A model generated the notes under the pieces. The model saw only the letters and a list, made by a program, of their open reading frames with translations, was not told the DNA's origin and searched no databases. A stretch of DNA of 64,000 nucleotides from Polytrichum commune (Eukaryota > Streptophyta > Polytrichopsida > Polytrichales > Polytrichaceae), in assembly GCA_950295325.1 (NCBI GenBank), contig OX485806.1, positions 21,762,001-21,826,000 of the forward strand. Reading direction: 5' to 3'. The translations under genes and the position numbers were made by a program. Shown in pieces: positions 45,300-56,692 of this stretch (its first letter is position 1; each line of letters starts with the position of its first letter).

Positions 45300-46345
45300 G
45301 ACACGCAAGGATTGTGAGTCAGCTTTCAATTTTTGGGCTGGCCGAGAGAAGTGGAAGTTGCAGAGTGGTGGTCATCCGAGGTTAAAGGAAGATTCGCGTC
45401 AAGTTCAGAGCTGAATGGTGTTTGTGACCAAGGAGGTTTGGTTCTTTCAATTTTCGGAATTGGGTGGGTTAAGGTGGCCAAGAGGCAGGTTGGTTGCAGA
45501 GTGTGATGAGAAGGATGAGCATGGGACCGAGGTAGACGAAGAAGAATCGCGTCAAGTGAAAGAGTTGAATGGTGTGTGTACAGACTTTAATTTCTGCCTT
45601 AAGTTTGGAAAAAAGTCATGTTGGTCATGTGGGTCGATGATGCACATTGAGCGACGTGTATCTGCGGATGCTAACTATCTGTGACTAAGGAGGCTTCCAA
45701 TTCTTGAAGTGGAAGGATTGCAGTGGCTGAGAGCAGGTTGCAGAGTGAGAAGGATGAGTACTGGTCCGAGGTTAGACGAAGAATGACATCAGGTTAGGAG
45801 TTGAATGTTTTGTACAGTAAACTTCTGCCTTTTGCAAGGGTCATGTTTTGTCGATGATCCACATTGAGCGACGTTCATCTGCAGATGTTAACCATCTGTG
45901 AATAAGGAGGTTAGCTTTCGAATTTAAGAATTGGAAGAATTAAGGTGGCTGAGAGCAGGTTGCATTGCAGAGTGACAAGGATGAGTCCGAGGTTAGTGGG
46001 AGAATCACGTCAAGTGAAGAGTTGAATGGTGTATATGCAGTTATATCTGCTGCTGCCTTTGGAAGCGTCATGTTGAGCGAGGTTAATCTGCAGATATTAA
46101 CTATCTGTGACCAAGGAGTTTAGGCTTCCAAAATTTTGAATCAGGTGGATTAAGGTGGCGGAGAGGTCGTGGAGTGAGGAGGATGAGTGTTCCGAGGTTA
46201 GAGGAAGAATCGCATCAAGTTGAGAGGTGAATGGTGTGTACAGTTATATATCTGCTGCCTCCTTTAGATTAAGCGTCCACATGTTGGTCGATGAACGTTG
46301 AGCGCGCGATGTTAGTATCTGCAGGTGCTAACTAAGATTTTGTGT
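45300..46345. repeat. Four to five degenerate tandem units of 205-260 bp
   Basis: Each unit contains, in order, an AAGGTGGC(T)GAGAG-type block, GTTGCAGAGTGAGAAGGATGAG, CGTCAAGTGAAGAGTTGAATGGTG and a CTATCTGTGACCAAGGAGG-type block. Units start near 45.43, 45.69, 45.91 and 46.11 kb, with a partial one before them. The array forms the 5' flank of the gene at 46.85 kb. One open frame of 89 codons in the first unit is not conserved in the others. Confidence 0.8.
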
Positions 46346-46851
46346 TGCAGATCATGCAGGGATCGATTGCACGACATCATCCCCTACCCTGGAGTCTTCC
46401 GCTCGAGCCTCCTGGAATGTGGTGAAGAACGGAAACAATGAATTACACAGTTGAAGCCCATGTTTTGTACCTCTCCTCTCGTGAATGGTCTTTGACGGAG
46501 CTGGGATCTTCTTCTCCTTCTGCCACAAGCGAGACTGGGAACCGATCAGCAATGGATGACGTGCGGAATTAGGTCGAGGTTTGGCTGTGTGGAACCTCCA
46601 TTCCTTGAAATAGCGACGGAAATAGCAGTTTGCCCCGTTCAATCCGCACTCCTTTCGTTGCTACCGAAGCGGGTTGATGATGTCTATGCTGAAGAGAAAG
46701 GTCTTGTGTCACCAATTACATAGACGGTAGACCGGCCATGGCTCCCTACCTCCTCCTCTTTCCCTTTTAGTCTACTATTCAAAGTTCCTCCCTAACTAAA
46801 TTTGCACCTCCCCCAAAGGCTTCCTGGTTGCAATCCATTCATACAAGCAAA

Positions 46852-47397
46852 ATGTCGACCAAAGTGCACGATAACGCAGAGGACGAGGCGTTCGATGAGA
46901 TAGACTTTGTTCTGGCGAGTGCCAAAGCAGGGATGCACAGGGCGCGATGCATCTCCCGCAAGTCTAGACGCAACATCAACCTCTCCGACATCCCTGAGAA
47001 CTTTGCTCACGTGCCTGCACCTCCATCATCCCGCCCTGCAACCGAATATTCCACCTCAGCATGTTTTGTTGTTCCCGCAGATCACATCACAACAACATTA
47101 TCATCATCATCACCATTGCAGAAGCAGCAGCAGCAAGAGGAAGAAGATGATGTTCACTTTGCTATAAGGGCTCCAGGTGTCCAGTTGAAGCGGTCGCAGC
47201 AGAAGCAGCTCCTGGGCCTCATGGCAGCCATGCGGTGGCTCCGAGACCGATACTTGCTGGGATGCATGCACCCGAGAGGGTTTGGCGAGGCTTGTGAAAA
47301 TTTGGGGATTAATGCAGATGTCGACGATCCAAAACATCACGCCCCTACGCATCGAATAGCTGATTCTCGACCACTTTCTGCTCTCTACACTCGATGA
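46852..47397 (+). CDS. Conserved-looking small protein of unknown function (181 aa)
   Basis: A single-exon frame from an ATG in good context (AGCAAAATGTC) to a stop at 47395-47397. The N-terminal 60 residues are acidic and then basic (MSTKVHDNAEDEAFDEIDFV, then RARCISRKSRRNINLSDIPE). A serine/threonine-rich linker with four glutamines and a run of glutamates follows. The C-terminal part (KRSQQKQLLGLMAAMRWLRD, then YLLGCMHPRGFGEACENLG) could form one or two helices. There is no signal peptide and no transmembrane segment. Codon use and length favour a real gene over chance, but I do not recognise the family. It lies between two different tandem arrays. Confidence 0.5.
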   Translation: MSTKVHDNAEDEAFDEIDFVLASAKAGMHRARCISRKSRRNINLSDIPENFAHVPAPPSSRPATEYSTSACFVVPADHITTTLSSSSPLQKQQQQEEEDDVHFAIRAPGVQLKRSQQKQLLGLMAAMRWLRDRYLLGCMHPRGFGEACENLGINADVDDPKHHAPTHRIADSRPLSALYTR

Positions 47398-47449
47398 TAA
47401 TTCTTAATTTGCCTTCCTTACATTGTTACAATTTTCAGTATAGTGTGTA

Positions 47450-47870
47450 CAGCATTGGACTTATCATCACCAGACTCCTTCCTATAAACTTCAAGCTCTC
47501 ATCGCGGTTGCAGGGTTTCAGTCTTCGGATAGATAGCCTGGATTCCGATAGGTTAGTGGCGACATGGAGGGTTTTTATCATCACCAGACTCCTTCCCTTA
47601 AACTTGAAGCTCTCATCATGTTTCCAGGGATCTAGTCTTGCAGGGTTAGCTTAGATTGTGCTCGGTTGCGGCGGAATGGAAGGTTCTTATCATCACCAGA
47701 CTTCTTTCCATTAACTTGAAGCTCTCATCATGTTTCCGGGGATTTAGTGTTCCAGAGTTAGCCTGGATTCTGATTGGTTGTGGCACTCCTTCTCATAAAC
47801 TTGAAGCTCTCATCATGTTGCCAGGGTTTCAGTCTTCACGGATAGCCTTGATTATGACGATCGTTTTTGG
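47450..47870. repeat. Four degenerate tandem units of about 105 bp
   Basis: Each unit contains CATCACCAGACTCCTTCC, then AACTTGAAGCTCTCATCATG, then CAGGGTTAGCCT-like sequence. They start near 47.47, 47.58, 47.69 and 47.78 kb, directly after the stop of the small gene, so they may belong to its 3' untranslated region. Confidence 0.8.
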
Positions 47871-48484
47871 CGGGATGAAGGTTTTTACAACATCGTCATG
47901 TAGGAGGCAGGGATGTGCAAGGTGGGAACTGCGCTCAGGAAAGTTGCAATGCAATGCAATGGTTATGTCCACTTCATAAATTCTGTGAGACCATTGAATG
48001 TTGGCCGGAGCTTAGTCGTAACAATAGTAGCAGCGGACCTATTGTACATGGCTTTTTTAAATGCAACAGAAGTTGCTTGATAGTTGAGTTTGCAAGGCTT
48101 CTTCCTCTTCACATTTTTTGTAAATTTCATTCTATCCAGCGAAGACTATGCCGACGCCTCTGCTTGAGAAGCAGGCGGATCGGGTGAACTAGACTTGGTA
48201 TCTTCACTTTGGAGTGTGGACAATGTTTTTGAAAACTAGCTGTTTATGGAACGTTGACATAATTTTCCCACCTCTCCTGATTCCGTGCGAACGGATATTG
48301 CAAATCCACTATTTGCTTCATGTAACTTCAACATGTAAAGGAGCACTGCAGCCACGCTTCTGGGATCTGGACGACGTGGAGAAGTCAACTGAGTTGCAGA
48401 TAACTTTATGTACACTGGGATCTATCTCCGAAGCTTCTTACTAGGTCTGAACCACGTTGCATTAAAACTTAGTATCCTAAATTG

Positions 48485-49580
48485 CTCTCCCATGTGAACA
48501 GATACGCAGATTCACTTGCGACGTGTAGCGATGTACAGGCTATATATGTGGTGCTGCAACCTCACTCGAATTCACATCAGGTTTGTTTCCCTCACACATG
48601 TGGACCTAAACCTAAACTCCCACCACATGGGAAAGACGTGATGCTTCGCACCTCCACAGTGGAGATCTTGCATCATCTTCAAGGGCTTTGTCAGTCTGTT
48701 GAGCTGAATCAATGTACAGTACAAGTCAACCCCGACCTTTGTGCACAAGAATGACAGAAGCATAACAGTTTTATGATTCTTGAAGCTCTGAGGATCTCTC
48801 TCTGAAACTCCTTGTTCGTGTATTATCTACATTGTAGTAATAACCTTTGCTCCCTCATATGAAGTGATACGTAGATTGACGTGCGACGTGTAACGATGGA
48901 CGGGCTATATATGATGCTGCAACCTCACTCGAGTTTTGTTGATGTGGACCCTAAACCCTAACCTCCTACCACACGGGAAACACAGGATGCGTCGCAGAGC
49001 TCCAGATTACAGGTCCATCCATCCATCACCATGTGAGCCGACTTCCGAGGGCTTAGCTGTCAGTCTGACTTGGGTCAACATACATACAGTGCAACTTAAC
49101 CCTAAACTTCGTACACAATTTTGAGACAAAGTACTGAACAATATTTGAAGCCAACGATTCCATGCACTGTGGGAACTCTCTCTCCGAAACTTCTTGTTCG
49201 TTCTGACTCGCATTGCGCTAGTATCCTTTGCTCCCATGTGAACAGATACGCAGTTTCAATTGCGACGTGTAAGGGTTTAGGGTTATGCTGCTGCTTGTGA
49301 TCTCTCTCGAATTCACATCCAAATTTTGTTGCCCATCACACATGTGAAACTCTAAACCCTAAAACCCTGGACCCATGGGAAACACGTGATGCTTCGCACC
49401 TCCGTTTGCCATCCATCACCGTGTGAATGGGCACCGGTTTGGGAAGCCACCTCTGAAGTTTTTGTCAATCTGATCGTTGATGAGCTGGATGATTATACAG
49501 TGCAAGTAATTAGTCTCAAACATAAAAAAATCTGTGCACTTCAAGAACGAGACAATTACCTAAATGAACGAAATTTGAAG
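48485..49580. repeat. Three degenerate tandem units of about 370 bp
   Basis: Units start near 48489, 48863 and 49232 with a shared opening like CATGTGAACAGATACGCAG, followed by TTGCGACGTGTA, an ATGGGAAACACGTGATGC-type block, a CCATCCATCACC block and a CAGTGCAAGT-type end. No coding potential is conserved among the units. The sequence from 47.9 to 48.48 kb shows nothing recognisable. Confidence 0.8.
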
Positions 49581-49599
49581 CCCGGGTTGATTATCTATA

Positions 49600-50929
49600 C
49601 CTACTTTTATACTAAACCGAGTTAGTGCACCGAACTTATCCCAAAACTGGGGTGCAAAAAGCAGTTGGGTTACTGTCTGCTCCACATCATGAGGAGCGAG
49701 CCACAGGACAAGAAGTTTAATGAAATTTTAAGTATTTAAAACCGCAACGAGGGAGCCACATGGCGTGCTCATGACTGCCTACGAATTAGCCGACGACGCA
49801 TCCCGGAGCTTCGTAATTCCTTAACTTCATGAATCATGGGCCCTGCAGCATCCGAGCCCACCTTCTCTTGTTGACTCTTGCCCTCAATTATTGCCAGATT
49901 TGGTTGCATGATTGATGTAAAAACTTTGAAGCTTGAAGCCGAGTTCATTGTGCAAACAGACAAAACATGATAACTTTAAGTATCATTTATTATTCAAGTG
50001 TGATTTTTTAAAATTTGAGAAACAAGTCTTCAAGAACTTTTGAAGTGATGAAGTGATGAAGCCAAAGACCCTCGTTAATTAAGAGGATACGTAGATTATG
50101 GAGAACAAACATGTGCTGCCGCCATCCGTAACTAGTCGCTCATCCAAGTGGAGGGCACTTCCAACAACTCTTTTGCGGTTTTCTTATCCACGTGGAAGAT
50201 GTTTCATCCATAACCTATAGTTTACATTCATGAGCAAACTGGTTATGTTCCATAATGGACGAAAGTTGATGGATGATAGCAACTCATCACCACTCTTCTC
50301 TCCCCCTTTATATAGTTTGTAGTGGCCATGCCACTACGTGCCTAATCTATATTGGATACAAGGAAGCACATTATATCACCTTGCTATCGGATGAGCATGA
50401 CGTTCAGTAATTGACACGTGTCGTCATGTCATCGGATGTGGTAGGCATCCAATATTTGCCGTTATCGTGGCACGGTAGTCTGGATGCTTAATGTTACAAA
50501 CCTAAAAGCCTTGGGAGGGTTTCTAATAATTTTGCAGATTTCATCATCGTGAAAAATGAAATACTGTGGAATTTGTGACTAAATCATGCTTTGAAACTAG
50601 GCTCAAATATGTTGGAAACATGCTTCATAACACATAATCAAACAATTTGACTACATGGCAAGACTGAGAAGGAGTAATCTTGACAAAAGAACGGAAAAAC
50701 AACAAAATAGATTGCCGAAGTACTTAAACATGTATACTGCAAAAAAATTGGGTTCTCATAGCGAGCATGAGAATTCACTTGACACCAAAGTCAAGAAATC
50801 TCTCCACTCACAATCACCCTCAACCCTCCACGAAAAACTGTACAAGCCGTGAGGTCGGGTTTACCGACTTGATGCGCCAAAAAAAAGAAGGTTGGGTGTT
50901 TGTTAGACTGTTGTTGGGTGGAATTGCGA
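49600..50929. other. Intergenic region and likely 3' flank of the mannanase gene
   Basis: No recognisable gene. The part next to 50930 should contain the 3' untranslated region of the minus-strand mannanase gene. No clear poly(A) signal stood out. Confidence 0.5.
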
Positions 50930-53177
50930 TCAGGAATGCAACATAGCCAAGCGGCCGCCTTGGTGCTGGAACAAACTATCGATGGCGGAGTCTTCACCGG
51001 GGACGATGCCATAGCCATCATCGAAATCACCTCGTGTGGCGTTAGTGACAAACAACCAGACAAGTGCACCCCCAGCAGGTCCTCCGACTTGCGCATTGTC
51101 GTGGACTGCATTGAACATGAGGCTAAGAGCGTCGCGTCTCCCACGTTCAGTGTACCCAGGTGCATGAGACCATTTCGGGCCATATTCAGCAAAGATCACT
51201 GGTTTCTTCACTATGGTTTCGCAGTCGCGAATGTGGGTGCTCAACCACTTGTTCATAAATGTGGCTTTCTCAGATTCTGTGTATAGAACGAGCCTGCAAC
51301 AAATGATTTCAATACCCTCAAGTTATTAGTGTAATGTCAGCACAAATACATTGTCAAACTGCACAAACAAGGCACAAACTTAGTTTAGGAATTTTGATAA
51401 AACATGGCAAACAAATCATATGTGCTCAATCCTAAACTGCTTTAGGCTATCAAACATTGATTGCCTATTTCACTAGAGTTAATGAAATCGCATCATGTTA
51501 TTGTTGCGCATTTTGTTCATGTAATTAAGACGTACCATGCATCAGGATATGCATGGGCAGTGGTGAAATCGACTGTTGAAATGTTGGCGTTGAGAATGAA
51601 GTCGGTCCCGTATTTTGAGTTGTAGATTGCAGGATTTACAGCCTCTTCCTTGATTGCATTCGGGTAAACTACAGAGCTGTAGAAGCCTTCTGTTCCGATA
51701 TTCACCATGTGCTTGCTATCGATACTCTTGATGTATGCCGACATCGTCTTTAACCATTCCTGCACCCACAATGCATGTGAATCTCTCAGATCATAGGACT
51801 AGATATTGATATCCTTCTTATGTGGCCTACACATATTCCATTTTTTATTAGTGCATGATTTTGGGTCATGAAAGACACTATATTGCATTCCTCATAATCC
51901 TTAGCACTGGCGACCGTGCTCTTAAATTTTTCAAAAGACCATTGCCACACTTTGTAAAGAGTAATCAACCTACATTGCCTATGTAAAGATTTAGCACAGG
52001 ACCAGTTGTTTTTGAGTTCAGTTGAACATATAAAAAGAACTTGAAAAAATCATCTCAGATTGGATATAATCTTTTCAAACAATAGTCTTTGAATTAGAAA
52101 CACTTGCCTGCAAGATCTCTCCTGTGACGTTTGTTTCGCAGCGAGGTTCATTCATCAGCTCCCACGCAAAGATGGTTGGATCGTCTTTGTAAACTACCCC
52201 TGTGACTGTGTTTGCCCTATTCAACATTGTCTGCGCTCCCACAAAAGATCATCAATCAGCTCACAACATAGCTAGAGCCCACATGCATGTCTCAATCTAA
52301 CTACGTGTCACCACTATATTATTGAAAAAGTGGATAGACTGGGGAGTACTATTGCAAAGACGGAAAATATTTGTAATATGCATACCCACCCGAATATAGT
52401 TTTTGTACCATCCACGGATGTTCTCATCTGTGTAAAAGTCGTCGTCAGAGGTCAGTGATTTGCCTTCGTATGTGTTGGCCCAAGAGACATATTGCGTCTT
52501 TCCTCCATAGTCACCCCAGTTGTTCACTAGCGTCATGATCAACCGGATATTATACTTCTTGGCTTCTGCAAGCACGAAATCCATTCCCTGCAGCATGTTT
52601 CCACAAACAACGCTCGTACGTCTTTCAATCACCAACACTACTACTAGATCAATATTGATCATGTGGGCCATTACGGTCATTCAGATACTATAATCTCCCC
52701 ATAAATATGCCTACTACATGTTGATGCCCCAAGTTCATGACGGCATAGTGTTCGAAATCGCAGTCACCGTACTTTGATATGAAAATCATCACAAAATGCA
52801 GGTCAACCTTTTCTCACCTCGAATACTTTAGCATCATAGACACCTGGCTTCTTTTGCAGATAAAATTTTCCAAACCCGTCGGCGAAGGCCCAAGTTCGAA
52901 CCACTGAAACCCCCACCCTAGCTGCATCTCTAAGGACCTTTGAGACTTCAGATTTCCTCTCAGGGTTTGCAGCGGTGATCATCAACCAATACATATTTGC
53001 ACCGTTTATGTACAATGGTTTCCCATCCAGGACAAACTGATGGCCCGACGTCTGCACGAAACTAGTGGTAATTGGTGGTATTGATGCTGAGGTATTGTCG
53101 CTCACAACCCCAACAACATCTCTCCAGCAGCTTGCAATCACAAGCGCCGCCAAGAGGAATCCAAAACGAATCGACAT
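50930..53177 (-). CDS. MAN: Secreted mannan endo-1,4-beta-mannosidase (GH5_7), five exons
   Basis: Exons on the minus strand are 53177-52818, 52587-52390, 52230-52108, 51759-51536 and 51293-50930. They sum to 423 codons including the stop, all in phase, giving 422 residues, the usual size for plant mannanases. The start [17 protein letters not shown] is a signal peptide. [10 protein letters not shown] and VRTWAFADG are typical of the N-terminal half. [11 protein letters not shown] carries the acid/base Glu (about residue 214) and [10 protein letters not shown] the nucleophile Glu (about 338). The enzyme cuts beta-1,4-mannan and glucomannan in the cell wall during growth, germination or organ softening. 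Intron 3 has a GC donor (CAG|GCAAGT); the others are GT-AG. No defect was seen. MAN is used as the generic family symbol. Confidence 0.92.
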
Positions 53178-53179
53178 TG

Positions 53180-54537
53180 TAACATGCAATGTCACTGCAC
53201 CATGACACAACATAGTCAATAATCATCATCTAACATGTCAAATTGCAATCGGTTTTGAAACAAATGCAGAAATAGTTGATATTGTAACATGCAATGTCAT
53301 TGCACCATGACACAACATAGTCGAATTGCAATCGGTTTTGAAACATATGCAACTAAGCTGCTATTTTTTTTGGTATCAAACTACCAATTTGTATGGCAAT
53401 AACATATGCAATTTTGTCTACACACTCGTTGCAAAACAACATCCATAGTTCATAATTACAAAAACTTTTGGAACAATTAAAGATTCATGACACCTACAAA
53501 TCAATATGATGTTGAATAAAATAAGTTGAAAACTAAGAGAGATTATTTATACTCGTACCTATGAATTTGCTATTTGAAATGACCCTATAGTAGATTATAG
53601 AAACCTTGGTATATATAGATACTATATAGTTCTAATGTAAAAATGTCTAAATCATGACCTAGTATGCTAGAGGTTTAGCCACAAACCTCTTACAAATACG
53701 ATGAAAATGACCCTTCTTGCTTCTTACTTCCTCTCATATATAGCTTCCCCTATGCCTTATTATAAGAGTGAGACTTAACTTACATCACAAATAGCTCTAC
53801 TTTTACTTGGATAACTTATCTAGTTATATAGATAAGCACTATCTTGTTATATGGATAGATTCCATATAGCTCTATCTAGTCTAGTAACATTAGTCTCTAG
53901 TCATCAACTTTAGTTAACTTAAGCCCATTCACATAGAATGTCACATGCATGTCACATATTACAATGCACTTGTTAGTTACATGGATCTCTAGTTACTAAC
54001 TTTAGTTGACTTAAGCTCACTCACATGGAATGTTATATGCCCGTCACATGTTACAATGTACTTGTTAGTTACATGGATCTCTAGTCACTAACATTAGTTA
54101 ACTTAGGCTCATTCACATGGAATGTCACATGCCCATCACATGTTACAATGTACTTGTTAGTTACATGGATATCTAGTTACTAACAGTTAACTTAAGCTCA
54201 TTCACATGGAATGTCACATGCCCATCAAATGTTACAATGTACTTGTGGGTATATTCAAGGTGCTTGAAATAATTAAGATATGAATGGATATCCTATATTT
54301 GAACTTGCGTGATAATTTATATAATATCATAACATGATTATAAAAATGTAATTACATATAAATAAATCATGTCTGTTTTACTGGAATATAGACCTATGAA
54401 CATTGTTGAATCTATCATCTAGTCTATCTATGTGTCAAGCTATTCATTGGTTGGCAATATGGGAGATTGCTATAAAATAAATATGAGGTTTTTATTTTGA
54501 AATAAGTAAAATTAAACAATTATGTAAATGATTAAGA

Positions 54538-54568
<31 letters not shown>

Positions 54569-56690
54569 TAGAGAGAGAGAGGTCTTAGTATACATATATT
54601 ATTATTATTATTATCGACTAACAAATATGGAATCACAATTATATTCTTTAGGATAAAATTAAAATAATACGAAGTAATGTGAAGGCACTCTAGATAAATC
54701 TAGAGTTTCCCCCCTTGTGACCGGATTTTAGTGGTGTATCACCTCATTAGTTTCCACACCTGTCAACAAGTGGTTGGTTAGGACATGTCTAAAAATTGAT
54801 GTGGCATGAAATTGAATTCATTGTTGGGAAGCAAAATGTCTAAATTTATAAGATACTACAGGTAAGTGTCTCCCAATTAGAAGCCTGGCTCCTTGCTTAG
54901 TGTTTTGTGCAATGTAAGGGGTGTCTTTTCTCATTGAAATGAAGGCCCGCTCTTCAATGGATGGAATCCTTCACATGTGCCTTCATTTTCTCATGCTAGC
55001 TTTTGCTATTCACAAAGCTTGACCCCCTAAGATTTTCCTCCAACCAACATAAAAAATGTGTGCAATTTAGTGCTAGTAAAGTTTTAACCCAACATTTTTA
55101 ACAATCATATAGTCATAGCATTAGCACCAGAAACTTTGGCAGTTAGCAAGGGGGCTATGGCAAAGATTAAGATAGCCAAACTCAAGCTACAACATTGTCA
55201 TACGGGCGAAGGTGATGAATTTGCCATTTGACTATGGCTTGTGAAAGATTTGCAGAATTGATCATGACATAATGACACCACCCTACTACTTGTTGGGAAC
55301 AATCTTGGATCAGGAATGATCATGAGAGTATTGTGTATGTCCATTACTATACCTTAAGAAGAGAACTTGTCCATGCCAACCACCTGCAATTTGTCTGTTG
55401 CAACAGATGGTGGGATGGACAAGTTTCTTCTAGTGATATTCTGTAGAATGTTGTCTGGTGCAAAGCTTTTGAGGGCCGAATGCTAATTTTTATGTTGGAT
55501 TTGAGCATTGTCTTGAACAATGTGAGTATGACACATGGCAACAACTTCCAGAAAATGATTATTCTGTGTCAAACCAAACAGCGCCCTGTGGTATTTAGTC
55601 TCCCCAAAAGTTCTTACACCACTTCTTTGCTTCATAGAAATAGGTTTGCAATCAAATTTGAGACCCACATGGACATGATAATAGTAATCGTAATGGATAA
55701 GTAGCAAGTTCCGAACCTAACCCATGCATGAATCCACTATTTGGAAGTCAACGAAGAGCTATAGTTTGCTGAACTGAGAATGACATGCAATAAAATCATT
55801 TTATCAAGTATAGTGGAATGACAAAAACTTTGATACCATTTCCTTACACCATGGATTCCTCAAGGTACACATATATGATTACAGTGGAGCAATGTTTCTC
55901 GAAAAGCCAAACTTGGTGCTGGAGTTTTGTCGCAGAATGTGCTCATCCTCTGCTTCTCGTACATTCATCCTATGATTTTGATACCACTTGGTTCTTGCTG
56001 CAGCAGCCCACTCCAACAAAAAATGCATCACATTCCTTGAGCAAGACATTATAATTGAATTTCCGGAGGTTTTTGTTTAGAATTTGTTGAATTAAATGTA
56101 ATGTCAATATACAGGAGAGGAGTTCAGTACTTTGTTTCAGGGTCCAATGAAAGACTGACGGCTCTTGGATGATTAAATAATTCCCCTATCCTCTCACTCT
56201 TGTCTCCACAATGCACTCAATGGCAGGAACAGTAAATACTTCAAAGATCACATGTGATGGTCAATACCCATAGGAGTGAGGTTAGTTCATCGCCAGAGTG
56301 ACAAAATATTTGATTATTTGAATGAAACATTTCACAAGACTGATCTGACAATTTCCAAGAATTTCATCAACACTTCAAACATGTATTGAAATAGGTTACA
56401 TCCTGTTAAAGTGAGGGAGATATCATGAGGTTGCATTTACTTTGTTACCCTTACTCGAAGGTTAAAGTTTTCAGGCTTTAATTGTCATGACTCCAAGATT
56501 TGACATGTTTTCATACTTTAAATTTTTTGATTGGTTATCAACGAACTAGGGTCACTGCTACATAACTACGAGACATTCAACCTGTCAAAATCTTATAAGG
56601 ACCAGCATCATTTTCCCAACCTGGAACCTTAGGGGCGGACTTAATTCCTACATATATACATATTCCATAAAAATTGTAAATCATAATTTT
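53180..56690. other. Intergenic DNA with microsatellites, no gene recognised
   Basis: The first part is the upstream region of the mannanase gene. There is a TA/GA microsatellite at about 54540-54582 and an ATT run at 54599-54614. Open frames of up to 78 codons between 55.3 and 56.05 kb have no recognisable motif. If the receptor-like gene has a further 3' exon it should lie here, but I could not find it. Confidence 0.5.
53891..54250. repeat. Four tandem units of about 90 bp
   Basis: Units containing CTAACTTTAGTTAACTTAAGC, CATGGAATGTCACATGCC and TACTTGTTAGTTACATGGAT start near 53891, 53983, 54073 and 54163. They are about 90 percent alike, so fairly young. They lie about 0.7-1.1 kb upstream of the mannanase start. 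Confidence 0.9.
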
Positions 56691-56692
56691 TT

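Noticed and set aside
55340-56050. Retroelement remnant in either orientation
   Set aside because: Short frames were checked for reverse transcriptase and integrase motifs and none was found.
56100-56690. A kinase domain downstream of the receptor-like gene
   Set aside because: No kinase motifs were seen on the minus strand below 56.7 kb, and RLP4-type proteins lack a kinase.
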